Notes: generated by a model from the letters alone, not told the origin. A DNA stretch of 64,000 nucleotides from Azonexus sp. (GCF_030824335.1 NZ_JAVBXX010000007.1:248001-312000); one strand, 5' to 3'. Positions 41,101-51,167 are shown, counted from the first letter of the stretch. Made by a program: numbers and translations.

Positions 41101-41319
41101 GTTTTCGTCACGCTGGAAGATGAAACCGGCTGGATCAACGTCATCGTCCAGCCGGCGCTGGTCGACACGCAGCGGCGCGAACTGCTCGGCGCGTCCTTGC
41201 TGGGGGTCTATGGCCAGTTGCAGTGTGCCGATGGTGTCGTGCATCTGCTCGCCCAGCGGCTGGTCGATTTGTCCGCCTGGCTGGGCCGCCTGGAAACCAG
41301 CAGTCGGGATTTCCACTGA
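38191..41319 (+). CDS. dnaE2: DnaE2/ImuC error-prone DNA polymerase
   Basis: The roughly 1042-residue C-family polymerase has an N-terminal PHP domain (HCLSNFSFLRGASHPEEL), a palm with the catalytic PPDIDVDFEHERR block, and a C-terminal OB fold (VRVAGIVTGRQRPGT). It makes translesion DNA with ImuA and ImuB. The start is unclear: homologous sequence (DYAEL) begins before the TTG at 38191, and back to the in-frame stop at 38134 there is no ATG, GTG or TTG and no ribosome site, only CTG codons. Two linkers are lengthened by repeat-like insertions, near residues 57-70 and 825-837. Confidence 0.93.
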   Translation: MHCLSNFSFLRGASHPEELAAQAVTQGYAALALTDECSLAGVVRVHQAFRALENPADSAVDRENGAKTPRLLIGSEMTTVDGMKLVFLAQNREGYGNLSALITLARRRAEKGAYTLQRHDFNAVSPSGAVPDCLVLWVPGAVLSVEDGRWLAGCFPGRLWIAVELHAGPDDAARLAELRALGAACGLPLVAAGDVHMHVRARRPVQDVLTVLRLKTSVFEAGHALFPNGERHLRSRLRLSRLYPPELLAETLRVAALCTFSLDELRYEYPEEIAPAGHTPTSWLRHETEAGLQRRYPQGEPAAVRERIEHELRLIAELQYEAYFLTVYDIVCFARSVGILCQGRGSAANSTVCFALGVTEVDPARSAMLFERFVSKERGEPPDIDVDFEHERRAEVIAYIYGKYGRERTALAAAVITYRTKGALRDAGRALGFDIARIDALTASLAWWDKREQMPERFAEQGLDPASPRVAKWLWLAEQLRGFPRHLTQHVGGFVMSRGPLARLVPVENTAMAERTVIQWDKDDLDAVGLMKVDVLALGMLSALRRMLAIVSDSCGRPLDLSKIPEGDAATYDMLCRADSMGVFQVESRAQMSMLPRLRPRQYYDLVVEVALVRPGPIQGDMVHPYLKRRQGRERIEKISPAVDAVLARTYGVPIFQEQVMQLAIVAADFTPGEADELRRAMAAWRRKGNLQRYQDKLRAGMAKNGLPAAFAERIVAQIQGFGEYGFPESHAASFALLVYASAWLKRHYPAAFLCGLLNSQPMGFYSPSMLIQDARRHGVVVHQPDVTASDWDSRVDADGSVRLGLREIKGLRREIGLNIATIKTTAGPRVDRKNGTFSSVADLAARCRLTRRDLNCLAAADALASLAGERRQAAWQAAGAAIQGDLFAGTPPAESQPLLPAMSEGENLIADYRHLGHTLRRHPLLLLRDRLAARRFLCARELERCGDRAPVRVAGIVTGRQRPGTATGVVFVTLEDETGWINVIVQPALVDTQRRELLGASLLGVYGQLQCADGVVHLLAQRLVDLSAWLGRLETSSRDFH
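40653..40688 (-). repeat. Intragenic dispersed repeat, copy 3 (in dnaE2, inverted)
   Basis: On the minus strand this reads CGGTCGACCCTGGGGCCAGC and then a stretch ending TTTTTATGGTC; 32 of 36 bases match the ygiQ copy. It is inserted against the dnaE2 reading direction but the frame stays open, adding about 12 residues (TIKTTAGPRVDRKN) where other DnaE2 proteins have a few residues before the SVADLA helix. Confidence 0.82.
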
Positions 41320-41382
41320 ACCTGACGGACGGTGGCCCGTTATTCAAAAATACATCCTTGTTTCATTAAAATATTTTTTATT

Positions 41383-41661
41383 TTACATAATACAAATTAT
41401 GCGAAATATGATTGGCGATAAAAAAGACACCGGTGTGTCACTGATCTCCTGATGGATTTCATTGAGGGCCTCACAAATATCTCTTTTCCCTTTCTTTGAG
41501 ATACAAAAATGTCCTCCGCGAGGCCCAACGCAAGATATTTTTGCAGCACAGGAACACGATGTCACCATGGATGGTCTGGCAGCCTTGACCCCTAAAATTT
41601 TTGCTGCAAAAGCACCTGGCGAAAATAGAAGAATAAGCGCAGCAAGTAACGAGCGCGGCAT
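41383..41661 (-). CDS. Small secreted cysteine-rich protein with GPRGG motif
   Basis: The 92-residue product begins at the ATG at 41661 with a clear signal peptide (MPRSLLAALILLFSPGAFA). The mature part has several cysteines (CSCAAKISCVGPRGGHFC) and the motif VGPRGG-x3-I-x3-GKR, which resembles small secreted bacterial proteins and the PBCV basic adaptor domain. The last part, rich in Ile and Phe, runs into an AT-rich tract at 41340-41400. The function is unknown. It is a lone gene between dnaE2 (convergent) and the ankyrin gene. Confidence 0.6.
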   Translation of the reverse strand: MPRSLLAALILLFSPGAFAAKILGVKAARPSMVTSCSCAAKISCVGPRGGHFCISKKGKRDICEALNEIHQEISDTPVSFLSPIIFRIICIM

Positions 41662-41709
41662 GTTCAATGCCCCTTTATCATCATTTGGCAAAGCTCAGCC
41701 GAAGCTCTT

Positions 41710-42369
41710 TCAACGAATTTCAATGTGAACCGATTTCCCTGATTTTCCACCGGCAGCACGTAGAAGTTCTCCGATATCGGTATTTTTGAATTTCAGCGCG
41801 ATATCCAGTGCTGTTTCACCAGAGTCCATCTGCTTGTTGATATCTGCTTTATGGCGCAGCAGCGTACGTACAAGCTCCATGTATCCGCCTCGGGATGCGG
41901 CCATCAACGCGGTAGTTCCGTTCTCACTGGCGGCATTCAGATCAGCCCCTTTGCTGATCAGGTAAGCTGAAATATCGCCATGACCATTGAATGCGGCGTA
42001 AACCAGCGGTGGCCAACCGGGAACATCCAGTGCTGCGCCAGCCGAGACCAGCAACTCTACGACTCGCAGATGCCCACGCAACGCAGCCAAACCGAGTGCG
42101 GTATCGCCAGCGGCATTTCGAGCATTGAGTTTGGCCCGGTTGTTGGCCAGAAACTCAGTCAATTCGGCATGACCATCGCGAGCAGCCAGCATGAGCAGGG
42201 TGTTGCCGTCGATATCCGTGGTGTCCAGCGATGCCCCCTTGGCGGCCAAGGTACGGATTTCACGGGTATCGCCCATTTTTGCACCAGTGATCAAGTCATC
42301 ATAGGTGCCGGCAATGGACTGAAAAGGGAAAGCCAGAGCGAATACGGCGGTCAACAGGGATTTTTTCAT
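41710..42369 (-). CDS. Secreted ankyrin-repeat protein
   Basis: The 219-residue protein has a signal peptide (MKKSLLTAVFALAFPFQSIA) and about five ankyrin repeats from residue 35 onward (DGNTLLMLAARDGHAELTEF, AGDTALGLAALRGHLRVVEL and so on). Ankyrin repeats bind proteins; a periplasmic scaffold or protective role is possible. The ATG overlaps the end of the TatD gene by four bases, so the two are translated together. It closes the mltG-tmk-holB-pilZ-tatD cluster. Confidence 0.85.
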   Translation of the reverse strand: MKKSLLTAVFALAFPFQSIAGTYDDLITGAKMGDTREIRTLAAKGASLDTTDIDGNTLLMLAARDGHAELTEFLANNRAKLNARNAAGDTALGLAALRGHLRVVELLVSAGAALDVPGWPPLVYAAFNGHGDISAYLISKGADLNAASENGTTALMAASRGGYMELVRTLLRHKADINKQMDSGETALDIALKFKNTDIGELLRAAGGKSGKSVHIEIR

Positions 42370-43151
42370 GATTCTCGGTTTTTCAGCTTGCTGGCTTTGA
42401 ACAGCCGGATGAAATTTTCGGTACTCGCTTGAGCTACGGCAGAGAACGGAATCTCTCTCAGGAGCGCAATTTCTTCCGCAACGTAGCGCACGTACGAAGG
42501 TTCATTCGGTTTTCCCCTGAATGGCGTGGGTGCTAGATACGGTGCATCGGTTTCAACAAGAAGCCGGTCCAAGGGGCATTTTTTGGCAACATCCTTGACG
42601 ATTGCGGCATTTTTGAAAGTCACAATGCCGGAAAACGACAGATAAAAACCAAGGTCGAGCGCTTGGCAGGCAATTTCCCAGTTTTCGGTAAAGCAATGCA
42701 TCACACCGCCCACCTGCTCGGCCCCCTCTTCCCGCAAAACTTGCAGGGTGTCTGCTGCAGATTCCCGTGTATGGACGATTAGCGGCTTGCCACACTGACG
42801 AGCGGCACGGATATGCGTGCGAAAGCGCTGCCGTTGCCATTCCGGCTTATCCTTGTGCCAGTAATAATCGAGTCCGGTTTCGCCAATGCCAAGTACCTTG
42901 GGGTGATTCGCCAGACTGAGCAAGCGTGCTTCGTCCGGTTCTTCGACGTCCGTGTATTCCGGATGAACGCCCACGGTGGCATAGAGATTGTCTGCCTGTT
43001 CGGCGATGGCGAGCACCTGTGGAAAGTCTTCCAGATTGACGCCAATGCACAAGGCTGCGCCCACGTCGCGGGCCTGCATCGCCGCCAGCACATCAGGCAA
43101 GCGCTCGGCAAGCGCCGGAAAATCAAGATGGCAATGTGAGTCGACCAGCAT
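42366..43151 (-). CDS. TatD/YcfH family metal-dependent hydrolase
   Basis: The 261-residue TIM-barrel protein shows the metal-binding DSHCHLD start, GETGLDYYW, IVHTRESAADT, HCFTENWE and the LLVETDAPYLAP block of TatD-type DNases; it matches E. coli YcfH best. Its neighbours (mltG, tmk, holB, pilZ) are the same set as in enterics and pseudomonads. It is cytoplasmic. It overlaps the ankyrin gene by four bases and lies 8 bases downstream of pilZ. Confidence 0.95.
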   Translation of the reverse strand: MLVDSHCHLDFPALAERLPDVLAAMQARDVGAALCIGVNLEDFPQVLAIAEQADNLYATVGVHPEYTDVEEPDEARLLSLANHPKVLGIGETGLDYYWHKDKPEWQRQRFRTHIRAARQCGKPLIVHTRESAADTLQVLREEGAEQVGGVMHCFTENWEIACQALDLGFYLSFSGIVTFKNAAIVKDVAKKCPLDRLLVETDAPYLAPTPFRGKPNEPSYVRYVAEEIALLREIPFSAVAQASTENFIRLFKASKLKNRES

Positions 43152-43159
43152 GCTGTCGA

Positions 43160-43522
43160 TCAGAGCGTGTGTGTCGGACGGGCGGATTGCAGGACGCCAC
43201 CGAGCAGACCTTCGATCTTGCGCCGGGCTTCCTGGCCGCTTTCGTCATTATTGAAATGCACACCAATACCTTGTGCCCGTCCGTTCTGGGCGCCCGCAGG
43301 GGTAATCCAGATAACCGATGCGGCAATTGGCAACTTGGTGGGGTCGTCCATCAGGGATAGCAGCATGAACACTTCGTCGCCCAGCGAATAGCTGCGCGTT
43401 GTCGGTATGAAAATACCGCCGTGGCGCAAATGGGGCATAAAGGCTGCGTACAAGGCAGATTTCGAATTGATGTTCAGCGACAGGACACTGGGGCGCTGGG
43501 GGGCGGTTTTAGCTTCGCTCAT
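43160..43522 (-). CDS. pilZ: PilZ domain protein (type IV pilus)
   Basis: The 120-residue protein is of the short, single-domain PilZ type, encoded next to holB as in Pseudomonas. Features are SLNINSKSALYAAFMPHLRHGGIFIPT and a C-terminal IGVHFNND motif. The c-di-GMP-binding RxxxR motif of canonical PilZ domains is not evident at the N-terminus, as in the pilus-type PilZ proteins. It supports type IV pilus assembly, which fits the FimV-like gene at 4.2-6.1 kb. The ATG at 43522 was preferred over a TTG two codons earlier. Confidence 0.87.
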   Translation of the reverse strand: MSEAKTAPQRPSVLSLNINSKSALYAAFMPHLRHGGIFIPTTRSYSLGDEVFMLLSLMDDPTKLPIAASVIWITPAGAQNGRAQGIGVHFNNDESGQEARRKIEGLLGGVLQSARPTHTL

Positions 43523-43528
43523 CCTCAA

Positions 43529-44548
43529 TCAACGACTAAACAGGGCTCGATAATCGAGAAAAACACCTTCCAGAAAGAGTCGCCCATTGAGCGGTTGTTC
43601 AGCTTCCTGGCGGCGCTGGTTCATGGTTCGATAGAGTTGAATCACTCGAACGGCTGAAATCATATCAGCCAGCGTCTGCATTTTGTTCTGTTGGGACAGA
43701 AAATATCTTATTGGCAAATTGTTCTGTAGCAGCGTCAAGTCGACCAACCATTTTTGCAGCACCTCAATCACCTGTTTGAGTTGCAAGCGCCCTTTGCTGT
43801 CCTTGACGATTTTTTCGAGTTCGCCGGCCACCCCAATTGGATCGATGTTCTTTCCGCTGGCCAAGCGGTTGGCCATCAAATCAAGCCAGCTACCCTGCCC
43901 GGATGTTGCCATTTCCGCCGCAAATCGTGGCGATCCGCCGCTCAAGGCCAGCCAGCGTTCAGCATCGTCAATGCCGGCTGCACGCAAAACCTGGATTGCA
44001 GCAGCTTGTGCGGGCACATCAATGGGCACAGCCTGGCAACGGCTGCGTATCGTTGGTAGTAATCGGGATGGTTCACTTGAAACCAACAAAAACAATATAC
44101 TTGCGGGCGGTTCTTCAAGTATTTTAAGAATTGAATTTGCCGCATTTCGGTTCATGGCTTCGGCCGGATTGACCAGCACAATACTCAAGCCGCCCCGATG
44201 GCTGCCGACGCCAAGGAACTCATCGAGACTACGCACCTGGTCGATGGTGATCTGCTGGCTGGGCTTCTTCTTGCCCTCCTCGGCCTCTGCTTCTTCTCCC
44301 AGAGCATCCGGTTGCAGCAAGCGAAAATCCGGATGATTGCCCTGGCTGAACCAGTTGCAGGCCATGCACTGGCCGCAGGCATGGCCGTCGGCTGCGGCAT
44401 TTTCACAGAGTAGTGAAGCCGCAAACTCGCGAGCCAAGGCATATTTACCCAAGCCTTTCTGGCCAATCAGCAGCAAGGCATGAGGCAACTGCTGACGCCT
44501 GGCCTGCAGGTTTTCCCAGTTTGTTTTATGCAATTCTAAAATGTTCAT
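43529..44548 (-). CDS. holB: DNA polymerase III subunit delta'
   Basis: The 339-residue clamp-loader subunit has the AAA+ fold: GQKGLGKYALAREFA (P-loop-like), a zinc module with CENAAADGHACGQCMAC, and an arginine-finger-like SSEPSRLLPTIRSRCQ sensor block. It loads the sliding clamp with tau and delta in the cytoplasm. It overlaps tmk by one base (stop/start ATGA type) and is followed by pilZ. Length is normal. Confidence 0.95.
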   Translation of the reverse strand: MNILELHKTNWENLQARRQQLPHALLLIGQKGLGKYALAREFAASLLCENAAADGHACGQCMACNWFSQGNHPDFRLLQPDALGEEAEAEEGKKKPSQQITIDQVRSLDEFLGVGSHRGGLSIVLVNPAEAMNRNAANSILKILEEPPASILFLLVSSEPSRLLPTIRSRCQAVPIDVPAQAAAIQVLRAAGIDDAERWLALSGGSPRFAAEMATSGQGSWLDLMANRLASGKNIDPIGVAGELEKIVKDSKGRLQLKQVIEVLQKWLVDLTLLQNNLPIRYFLSQQNKMQTLADMISAVRVIQLYRTMNQRRQEAEQPLNGRLFLEGVFLDYRALFSR

Positions 44549-45159
44549 TAACAGATACTTGCAATAACAACTTCAAGTTGTTTGCGAATATTTTCCAAGG
44601 TATTGTCGGCGTCGATGATACGCATGCGCGACGGATGTGCATTGACGCGTTCAAGGTATGCCTGGCGTACCCGCTCATGAAAATCGGCACGTTCCTGTTC
44701 GAATTTGTCCAGTACTCGGTTGGCCAGCACGATGCGCTCACGCGCCACCTCGAGTGGCAGGTCAAACAGCAGGGTGAGATCGGGTTGCAGGTGTTCATGT
44801 ACCCAGTGTTCCAAAGCCAGGAACTTGTTCTTGTCCAGCCCTCGCCCGCCACCCTGATACGCCCATGTCGCATCGCTGAAACGATCACAGATCACCCACT
44901 CGCCACGGGCCAGCGCCGGCTCGATCAGACGGGCCAGGTGTTCGCGGCGCCCGGCAAACATCAACAGGGTTTCTGTTTCGAGATGCATGGGTTCGTTGAG
45001 CAGCAATTCGCGCAATCTTTCGCCCAGTTCGGTACCGCCAGGCTCTCGGGTAACTTGCACGCTCAATCCCTTGCTGCGCAGCAATTCGGCCAGCCATTCG
45101 ACGTGACTGCTCTTGCCGGCACCGTCGATGCCTTCGAAGGTAATGAACTTTCCCCTCAT
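44548..45159 (-). CDS. tmk: Thymidylate kinase
   Basis: The 203-residue enzyme phosphorylates dTMP to dTDP. The P-loop [11 protein letters not shown], the DR(Y/F) region in [18 protein letters not shown] (lid and substrate contacts), and [11 protein letters not shown] are all present. It overlaps mltG by four bases and holB by one, so translation of the cluster is coupled. It supplies DNA precursors alongside nrdAB and dgt elsewhere in the window. Confidence 0.97.
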   Translation of the reverse strand: MRGKFITFEGIDGAGKSSHVEWLAELLRSKGLSVQVTREPGGTELGERLRELLLNEPMHLETETLLMFAGRREHLARLIEPALARGEWVICDRFSDATWAYQGGGRGLDKNKFLALEHWVHEHLQPDLTLLFDLPLEVARERIVLANRVLDKFEQERADFHERVRQAYLERVNAHPSRMRIIDADNTLENIRKQLEVVIASIC

Positions 45160-46151
45160 TTTCCGCCCCTTTGGTATCTGTTGACCGCACGATTATGGTC
45201 ATCGAGCGTTCGTGAAAACTGACTTGTACCGTCGCCGCGCGCCACAAAATAGAGTGCGTCGCTGACGGCCGGTGCAAATGCGGTGCGCAATGCTGCCAGG
45301 CCCGGCATGGCAATTGGTGTTGGCGGCAAGCCCGTCCGCGTATAGGTATTGTACGGGGTGTCGGTCTGCAGATGGATCTTGCGCAGATTGCCATCGAAGC
45401 TTTCGCCCAGGCCATAAATCACCGTCGGGTCGGTTTGCAGGCGCATGCCGATGCGCAACCGGTTGATGAAGACTGCGGCGACATGCGTTCGATCTTCTTC
45501 CCGGCCGGTTTCCTTCTCGATGATCGACGCCATGACCAGCGCTTCGTCCGGCGAGCGGTAGGGCAAGCCGGGGGAACGCAGTTGCCAGGCTTCGTCGAGT
45601 CGGCGCTGCATGGCGTTGACGGCGCGGACCATCAACTCAAGGTCGCTGGATTCCTTGTCGAACAGGTAAGTATCGGGAAACAGTCGGCCTTCCAGACTAT
45701 TCATGGATAAATTGAGACGACGGATGATTTCCGCCTCACTCAGCCCCCTGCTATCGTGTTTTAGTTCCGGATGCGCATCCAGGCGTGCCCGGAACTGGCG
45801 GAATGTCCAGCCCTCAACCAGCGTGATGCTGGCTTGGCTGACTTGCCCGGTGGCCAGTTTTTCCAACAGGCTGAGCGGGGTTTCACCGGCATTGGTGGCA
45901 TAGGTGCCAGCCTTGATCGCACCGCTGTTACCTTGCCAACGGGCGAGCAATATGAATAACTCGGCCTGCACCGGAATCCCGGCTGCGTTGATCTGGCGAA
46001 CTGCGGCGCGCAGGCTACTGCCTGGCGGCACGCGGAATTCAACATCCGTTCCCGGCAAAACGATGGCTTGCTGCGACCACCAGAAAAATCCGCCAACCAA
46101 CAGGGCAACGGTAATCAGCAACAGGGAGAAAAGACGAAATATGAAACGCAT
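45156..46151 (-). CDS. mltG: Endolytic murein transglycosylase
   Basis: The 331-residue protein starts at the ATG at 46151, which opens a membrane anchor ([20 protein letters not shown]); 36 codons upstream are open but lack family resemblance. The YceG/MltG domain shows the LysM-like part and then the catalytic Glu in [15 protein letters not shown], with the later [10 protein letters not shown] and [16 protein letters not shown] blocks. It cuts nascent peptidoglycan strands at the inner membrane. It is the first gene of the mltG-tmk-holB-pilZ-tatD run. Confidence 0.95.
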   Translation of the reverse strand: MRFIFRLFSLLLITVALLVGGFFWWSQQAIVLPGTDVEFRVPPGSSLRAAVRQINAAGIPVQAELFILLARWQGNSGAIKAGTYATNAGETPLSLLEKLATGQVSQASITLVEGWTFRQFRARLDAHPELKHDSRGLSEAEIIRRLNLSMNSLEGRLFPDTYLFDKESSDLELMVRAVNAMQRRLDEAWQLRSPGLPYRSPDEALVMASIIEKETGREEDRTHVAAVFINRLRIGMRLQTDPTVIYGLGESFDGNLRKIHLQTDTPYNTYTRTGLPPTPIAMPGLAALRTAFAPAVSDALYFVARGDGTSQFSRTLDDHNRAVNRYQRGGK

Positions 46152-46275
46152 GGGAACTCGTGGGCGACGGATGTATCTTGTCCGTCGAAAATCAGCGTTG
46201 AAGCAAGCGCGAAAATGTGTCGCAAATTGTGTGGCAAAACGGGCGATATAATAGCCCAAACCTCAAGGAGCCTTC

Positions 46276-47292
46276 ATGAACCCCCATTGGCGCAGCTTTC
46301 TCGAATCGACCGAAGCAAGCTTTTCCGGCGATGCTTCAGACATCCTCAATTTTGGCGATGCACAAGGTGAATTGCTGGCAGCCAGCCAGCAAACCGTCCT
46401 CGTTCCGCTGGCCCATCTGGCGCTGATCGAAGCCACCGGCGAAGATGCCAAGACCTTCCTGCACAGCCAGTTCACCAATGACATCAATCATCTGGCCCAG
46501 GGCCAGGCGGAACATGCCGGCTGGTGCACCGCCAAGGGCCGCATGCAGGCGAGTTTCGTTGCCTGGCACGAGGGCGATGCCTACCGTTTGATGCTGGCTG
46601 CAGATTTGCTGGAAGCCACGCAAAAACGCCTGCAGATGTTCGTTTTGCGGGCAAAAGTGAAGTTGACCGCGCAAAACGATCAGATTTTGCTCGGTATCGC
46701 CGGCCCGCAAGCTGTCGAAGCGCTGGCCGACGCCGGTTTGACGGCACCGGGCGAGGTCATGCATTGCTCGACTGGCGATGGCGTGACGGTTATTCACCTC
46801 GACACGCAACGCTATGTGCTGGCCGCTGCCGAGAGCGCAGCCCCCGGCCTGTGGCAAAAACTCTCCGTCAAGGCGCGTCCGGCCGGTGTGCCGGTATGGC
46901 GCTGGCTTGATGTGCAGGCCGGTTTTCCGCTGGTTACGCTGGCGACCAAGGAAGAATTCGTCCCGCAGATGGCCGATTTCGAAAAAATCGGTGGCGTCAG
47001 TTTCCACAAGGGCTGCTATCCGGGTCAGGAAATCGTCGCCCGGACGCAATACCTGGGCAAGGTCAAACGCCATCTCTATCGCCTGACTGGCGATGCTGCC
47101 TTGCAGGCTGGCGACGAACTTTATTCGCCGGACAACCTGGAACAGGCCAGCGGCAAGGTCATGAGCGCGGCGCCCTCACCCACCGGCGGTTACGTGGCAC
47201 TGGCAGTCGTGCAGTCCAACTTTGCCGAAAACCTGCGTCTGGCATCTCGTGAAGGGCCGGTGGTTACGGCGGCTGCGGTGAACCCGGCCTAA
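46276..47292 (+). CDS. ygfZ: YgfZ, folate-dependent Fe-S cluster repair protein
   Basis: The 338-residue protein belongs to the GcvT-like folate-binding family. The family signature KGCYPGQEIVARTQYLGKVKR, with its conserved cysteine, lies near residue 245. It helps maintain Fe-S enzymes such as MiaB under oxidative stress. An AAGGAGCC ribosome site precedes the ATG. It is divergent from mltG and is followed on the same strand by the NRDE gene. Confidence 0.94.
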   Translation: MNPHWRSFLESTEASFSGDASDILNFGDAQGELLAASQQTVLVPLAHLALIEATGEDAKTFLHSQFTNDINHLAQGQAEHAGWCTAKGRMQASFVAWHEGDAYRLMLAADLLEATQKRLQMFVLRAKVKLTAQNDQILLGIAGPQAVEALADAGLTAPGEVMHCSTGDGVTVIHLDTQRYVLAAAESAAPGLWQKLSVKARPAGVPVWRWLDVQAGFPLVTLATKEEFVPQMADFEKIGGVSFHKGCYPGQEIVARTQYLGKVKRHLYRLTGDAALQAGDELYSPDNLEQASGKVMSAAPSPTGGYVALAVVQSNFAENLRLASREGPVVTAAAVNPA

Positions 47293-47617
47293 ACGCGCCG
47301 CATAAGCACAGCCGAACAGCAAAATGTGCCTGATCGTCGTCGGCTGGCGGGTGCATCCGGATTACCCGCTGGTCGTTGCCGCCAACCGCGACGAATTCCA
47401 TGCCCGGCCAACGGCGTCGGCCGCCTATTGGCCCGCCGCCGATGCGTTAACGCATTGCCCTGAGCCGCCAGCGCATGGCACTGACCAGGCCGCCATTTTC
47501 GGTGGCCGCGATCTGGAAGCCGGCGGCACCTGGCTGGGGGCCACGACGGATGGCCGCTTTGCGGCGGTGACCAACGTCCGCGAACCCGGTGCCATGAAGG
47601 GAAAACACTCGCGTGGT

Positions 47618-47648
47618 GCGTTGACCGCAGGATTTTTGCGGTCAACGC
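47618..47648. repeat. Perfect inverted repeat inside the NRDE gene
   Basis: GCGTTGACCGCA (47618-47629) and its exact complement (47637-47648) flank a 7-base loop. Both arms contain the dispersed TTGACCGCA motif, and the 12-mer also occurs in the intergenic sequence at 27604-27615. Confidence 0.85.
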
Positions 47649-48090
47649 TGTCCGCCAGCGATTTTGCCGATGGCCTCATGGCCGACGACTATTCCGGTTT
47701 CAACCTGTTACTGGCCGACCGGGATTCGCTGGTCTATGCCTCCAATCGCGATACGCAGAGACAAGTGTTGGCGCCCGGTATTTACGGGCTGTCCAACCAT
47801 CGTCTGGATAGCCCCTGGCCCAAGCTGCTCAAGGCGCGCGAGCGCTTTGCCGCAGCGCTGGCGCACTTGCCGGACGAGCAGGCTTTTTTCGACTTGCTGG
47901 CCGATCGCGAAATCGTACCCGATGAACGTTTGCCGGATACCGGTGTGCCGTTGCACTGGGAGCGTTTGTTGTCAGCGGTGTTCGTGCAATCGCCGGATTA
48001 CGGCACGCGTGCCTCGACACTGTTGCTACGCGATCACGCCGGCCGGATCACCCTGCAGGAAAACAGCTTCGATGCCGAAGCCCGTGTCGT

Positions 48091-49157
<1,067 letters not shown>

Positions 49158-49180
49158 TCATTTTATGGTGTAAAAAAATC

Positions 49181-50272
49181 ATGCTCGAACATGTTCTGAT
49201 GTTTACCCTCGGGCTCGTTGCCCTGACCATCGGTGCCGAGTTGATGGTTCGTGGTGCGGCGCGTCTCGCCCTGACCTTTGGCATTTCCCCTCTGGTGGTC
49301 GGCCTGACCATCGTTGCCTTCGGCACCAGCGCGCCGGAAATGGCGGTTTCGGCTGGCGCAGCGCTCAGCGGCTCAGGCGATCTGGCGGTCGGCAATGTGG
49401 TCGGCAGCAACATTGCGAATGTCCTGCTGATTCTTGGTTTGTCGGCGCTGATTGTGCCGCTGGCGGTCAATGAACAGATCATTCGCCAGGAAATCCCGAT
49501 CATGATCGGGGCCAGCCTGCTGTTTCTCGTGCTGGCACTGGATGGCAACATCAGTCGTGGCGAAGGCGTCCTGCTGTTTGCACTGGTGATCGTCTACACC
49601 GTTTTTCTCGTTACCCAGTCGCGCCGTGCCAGCAAGGCGGTCGAGGCCGAGTTCGCCGATGAAATGCCAGATACCGGCAGCCGCTGGGATGCCCACTGGA
49701 GCGTTCAGGGGCTGCTGGTGCTTGGCGGGCTTGCCTTGCTGATACTTGGTGCCGACTGGCTGGTCGATTCTGCTGTCGCCGTCGCCCGCGCTTTTGGCGT
49801 CAGCGATCTGGTCATCGGCCTGACGGTGGTTGCCGTCGGTACCTCGATGCCGGAAATTGCCACCTCGCTGGTCGCCGCCTTCCGCGGTCAACGCGATATC
49901 GCCGTGGGCAACGTGGTCGGCAGCAATATTTTCAACATCTTTGCCTGCATGGGCTTTGCCGGACTGATTGCCGACGGCGGCATCATGGTTTCCGAGACGG
50001 CACGCAATTTCGATCTGTGGGTCATGCTGGCTGTGGCTTTCGCCTGTCTGCCGATTGTCATTACGGGTCGGGAAATTGCCCGCTGGGAAGGTAGCGTCTT
50101 CCTCGCCTACTACGCCGCATACACGCTCTATCTGGTCCTGGCGGCAAGCCAGCATGAAAGCCTGCCGGCCTTCTCCACGGCGATGCTGGGTTATGTCCTG
50201 CCCTTGACGGTGATTACGCTGATCGTCAGTTTCGTGCGCGGAAACGCTAAGACGCCACCGACAACTCCATGA
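49181..50272 (+). CDS. Calcium/sodium (cation/proton) antiporter, CaCA family
   Basis: The 363-residue protein has two inverted five-helix halves, each with a conserved alpha repeat: FGTSAPEMAVSAG with GNVVGSNIANVLLILG, and GTSMPEIATSLVAAF with GNVVGSNIFNIFA. It resembles E. coli YrbG and exchanges Ca2+ or other cations for Na+ or H+ at the inner membrane. Its last 26 bases overlap the convergent LysR gene. Confidence 0.93.
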   Translation: MLEHVLMFTLGLVALTIGAELMVRGAARLALTFGISPLVVGLTIVAFGTSAPEMAVSAGAALSGSGDLAVGNVVGSNIANVLLILGLSALIVPLAVNEQIIRQEIPIMIGASLLFLVLALDGNISRGEGVLLFALVIVYTVFLVTQSRRASKAVEAEFADEMPDTGSRWDAHWSVQGLLVLGGLALLILGADWLVDSAVAVARAFGVSDLVIGLTVVAVGTSMPEIATSLVAAFRGQRDIAVGNVVGSNIFNIFACMGFAGLIADGGIMVSETARNFDLWVMLAVAFACLPIVITGREIARWEGSVFLAYYAAYTLYLVLAASQHESLPAFSTAMLGYVLPLTVITLIVSFVRGNAKTPPTTP

Positions 50273-51167
50273 TCCTGGCGGGGCTGCCAGTCAGCCCCGC
50301 CCCGAGAAAATCCATCAACACCCGCACCCGGTGCGGGACATGGCGGTTGCCTGGCAACATCGCGTAGATGCCGAGTTCCGGAACGGGAAAATCGCCAAGA
50401 ATGATCTCAACCCGACCGGCCGCAAGCGCTTCGCTGATGATGAAATCAGGTTGCAGGGTAATTCCCATGCCCTGTATTGCGGCTTCGACCAACACATCAC
50501 CATTGTTCGCATGCGTCCGGCTGCGCACTGGAAAAGCACGCAATTGCCCGTCGGCCATGAACTGCCACTGCTGCGGGGTATTACCCGCTGTATAGCCGAG
50601 GCATTCGTGATGGAGCAATTCTGCCGGATGCTGCGGACGACCGTGACGCGCCAGATATTCCGGTGCGGCAACGACGTGCAGGCGGCTGCTGCCGATGCGC
50701 CGTGCCACGTCGCCACCGGCCAGCTTGCGCGTGATGCGCACCGACAAATCAATCCCTTCGTCGATCAATTTCACCTGGCGGTCACTGAAATCCATGTCGA
50801 GAGCGACTTCCGGATAGCGCCTGGCGAACTCGAGCAACAAAGGGGCCAGACGTTTCAGACCGAAACTCAGTGGCACGCTGAGGCGAATATTGCCCCGTGG
50901 CGTAAGACGCTCTTCGGCGACATCGGTTTCTGCCGCTTCGACCAGATTCAGGATGACCCGGCATTTCTCCAGGTAGGCCGTGCCGGCCGAGGTCAGCGTC
51001 AGGCTGCGCGTGCTGCGAGCCATCAATTTGACCCCGAGATGGGCTTCCAGTCCGGCGATCTGCCGCGTTACCACGGAACGGTCGATACCGATTTGCTGCG
51101 CAGCGGCGGCAAAGCTGCCCAGTTCGGCCACCCGGACAAACAGGTGCATGGCTTCAAGTCGATCCAT
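50247..51167 (-). CDS. LysR-family transcriptional regulator
   Basis: The 306-residue protein begins at the ATG at 51167, where the normal LysR start MDRLEAMHLFVRVAELGSFA is found; the long upstream extension of the frame is non-coding. The winged helix covers 1-60, and a substrate-binding domain follows (about 90-290). It is divergent from the dioxygenase-b561-YceI genes and is a likely regulator of them. The inducer is unknown; no T-N11-A box was assigned. Confidence 0.92.
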   Translation of the reverse strand: MDRLEAMHLFVRVAELGSFAAAAQQIGIDRSVVTRQIAGLEAHLGVKLMARSTRSLTLTSAGTAYLEKCRVILNLVEAAETDVAEERLTPRGNIRLSVPLSFGLKRLAPLLLEFARRYPEVALDMDFSDRQVKLIDEGIDLSVRITRKLAGGDVARRIGSSRLHVVAAPEYLARHGRPQHPAELLHHECLGYTAGNTPQQWQFMADGQLRAFPVRSRTHANNGDVLVEAAIQGMGITLQPDFIISEALAAGRVEIILGDFPVPELGIYAMLPGNRHVPHRVRVLMDFLGAGLTGSPARIMELSVAS

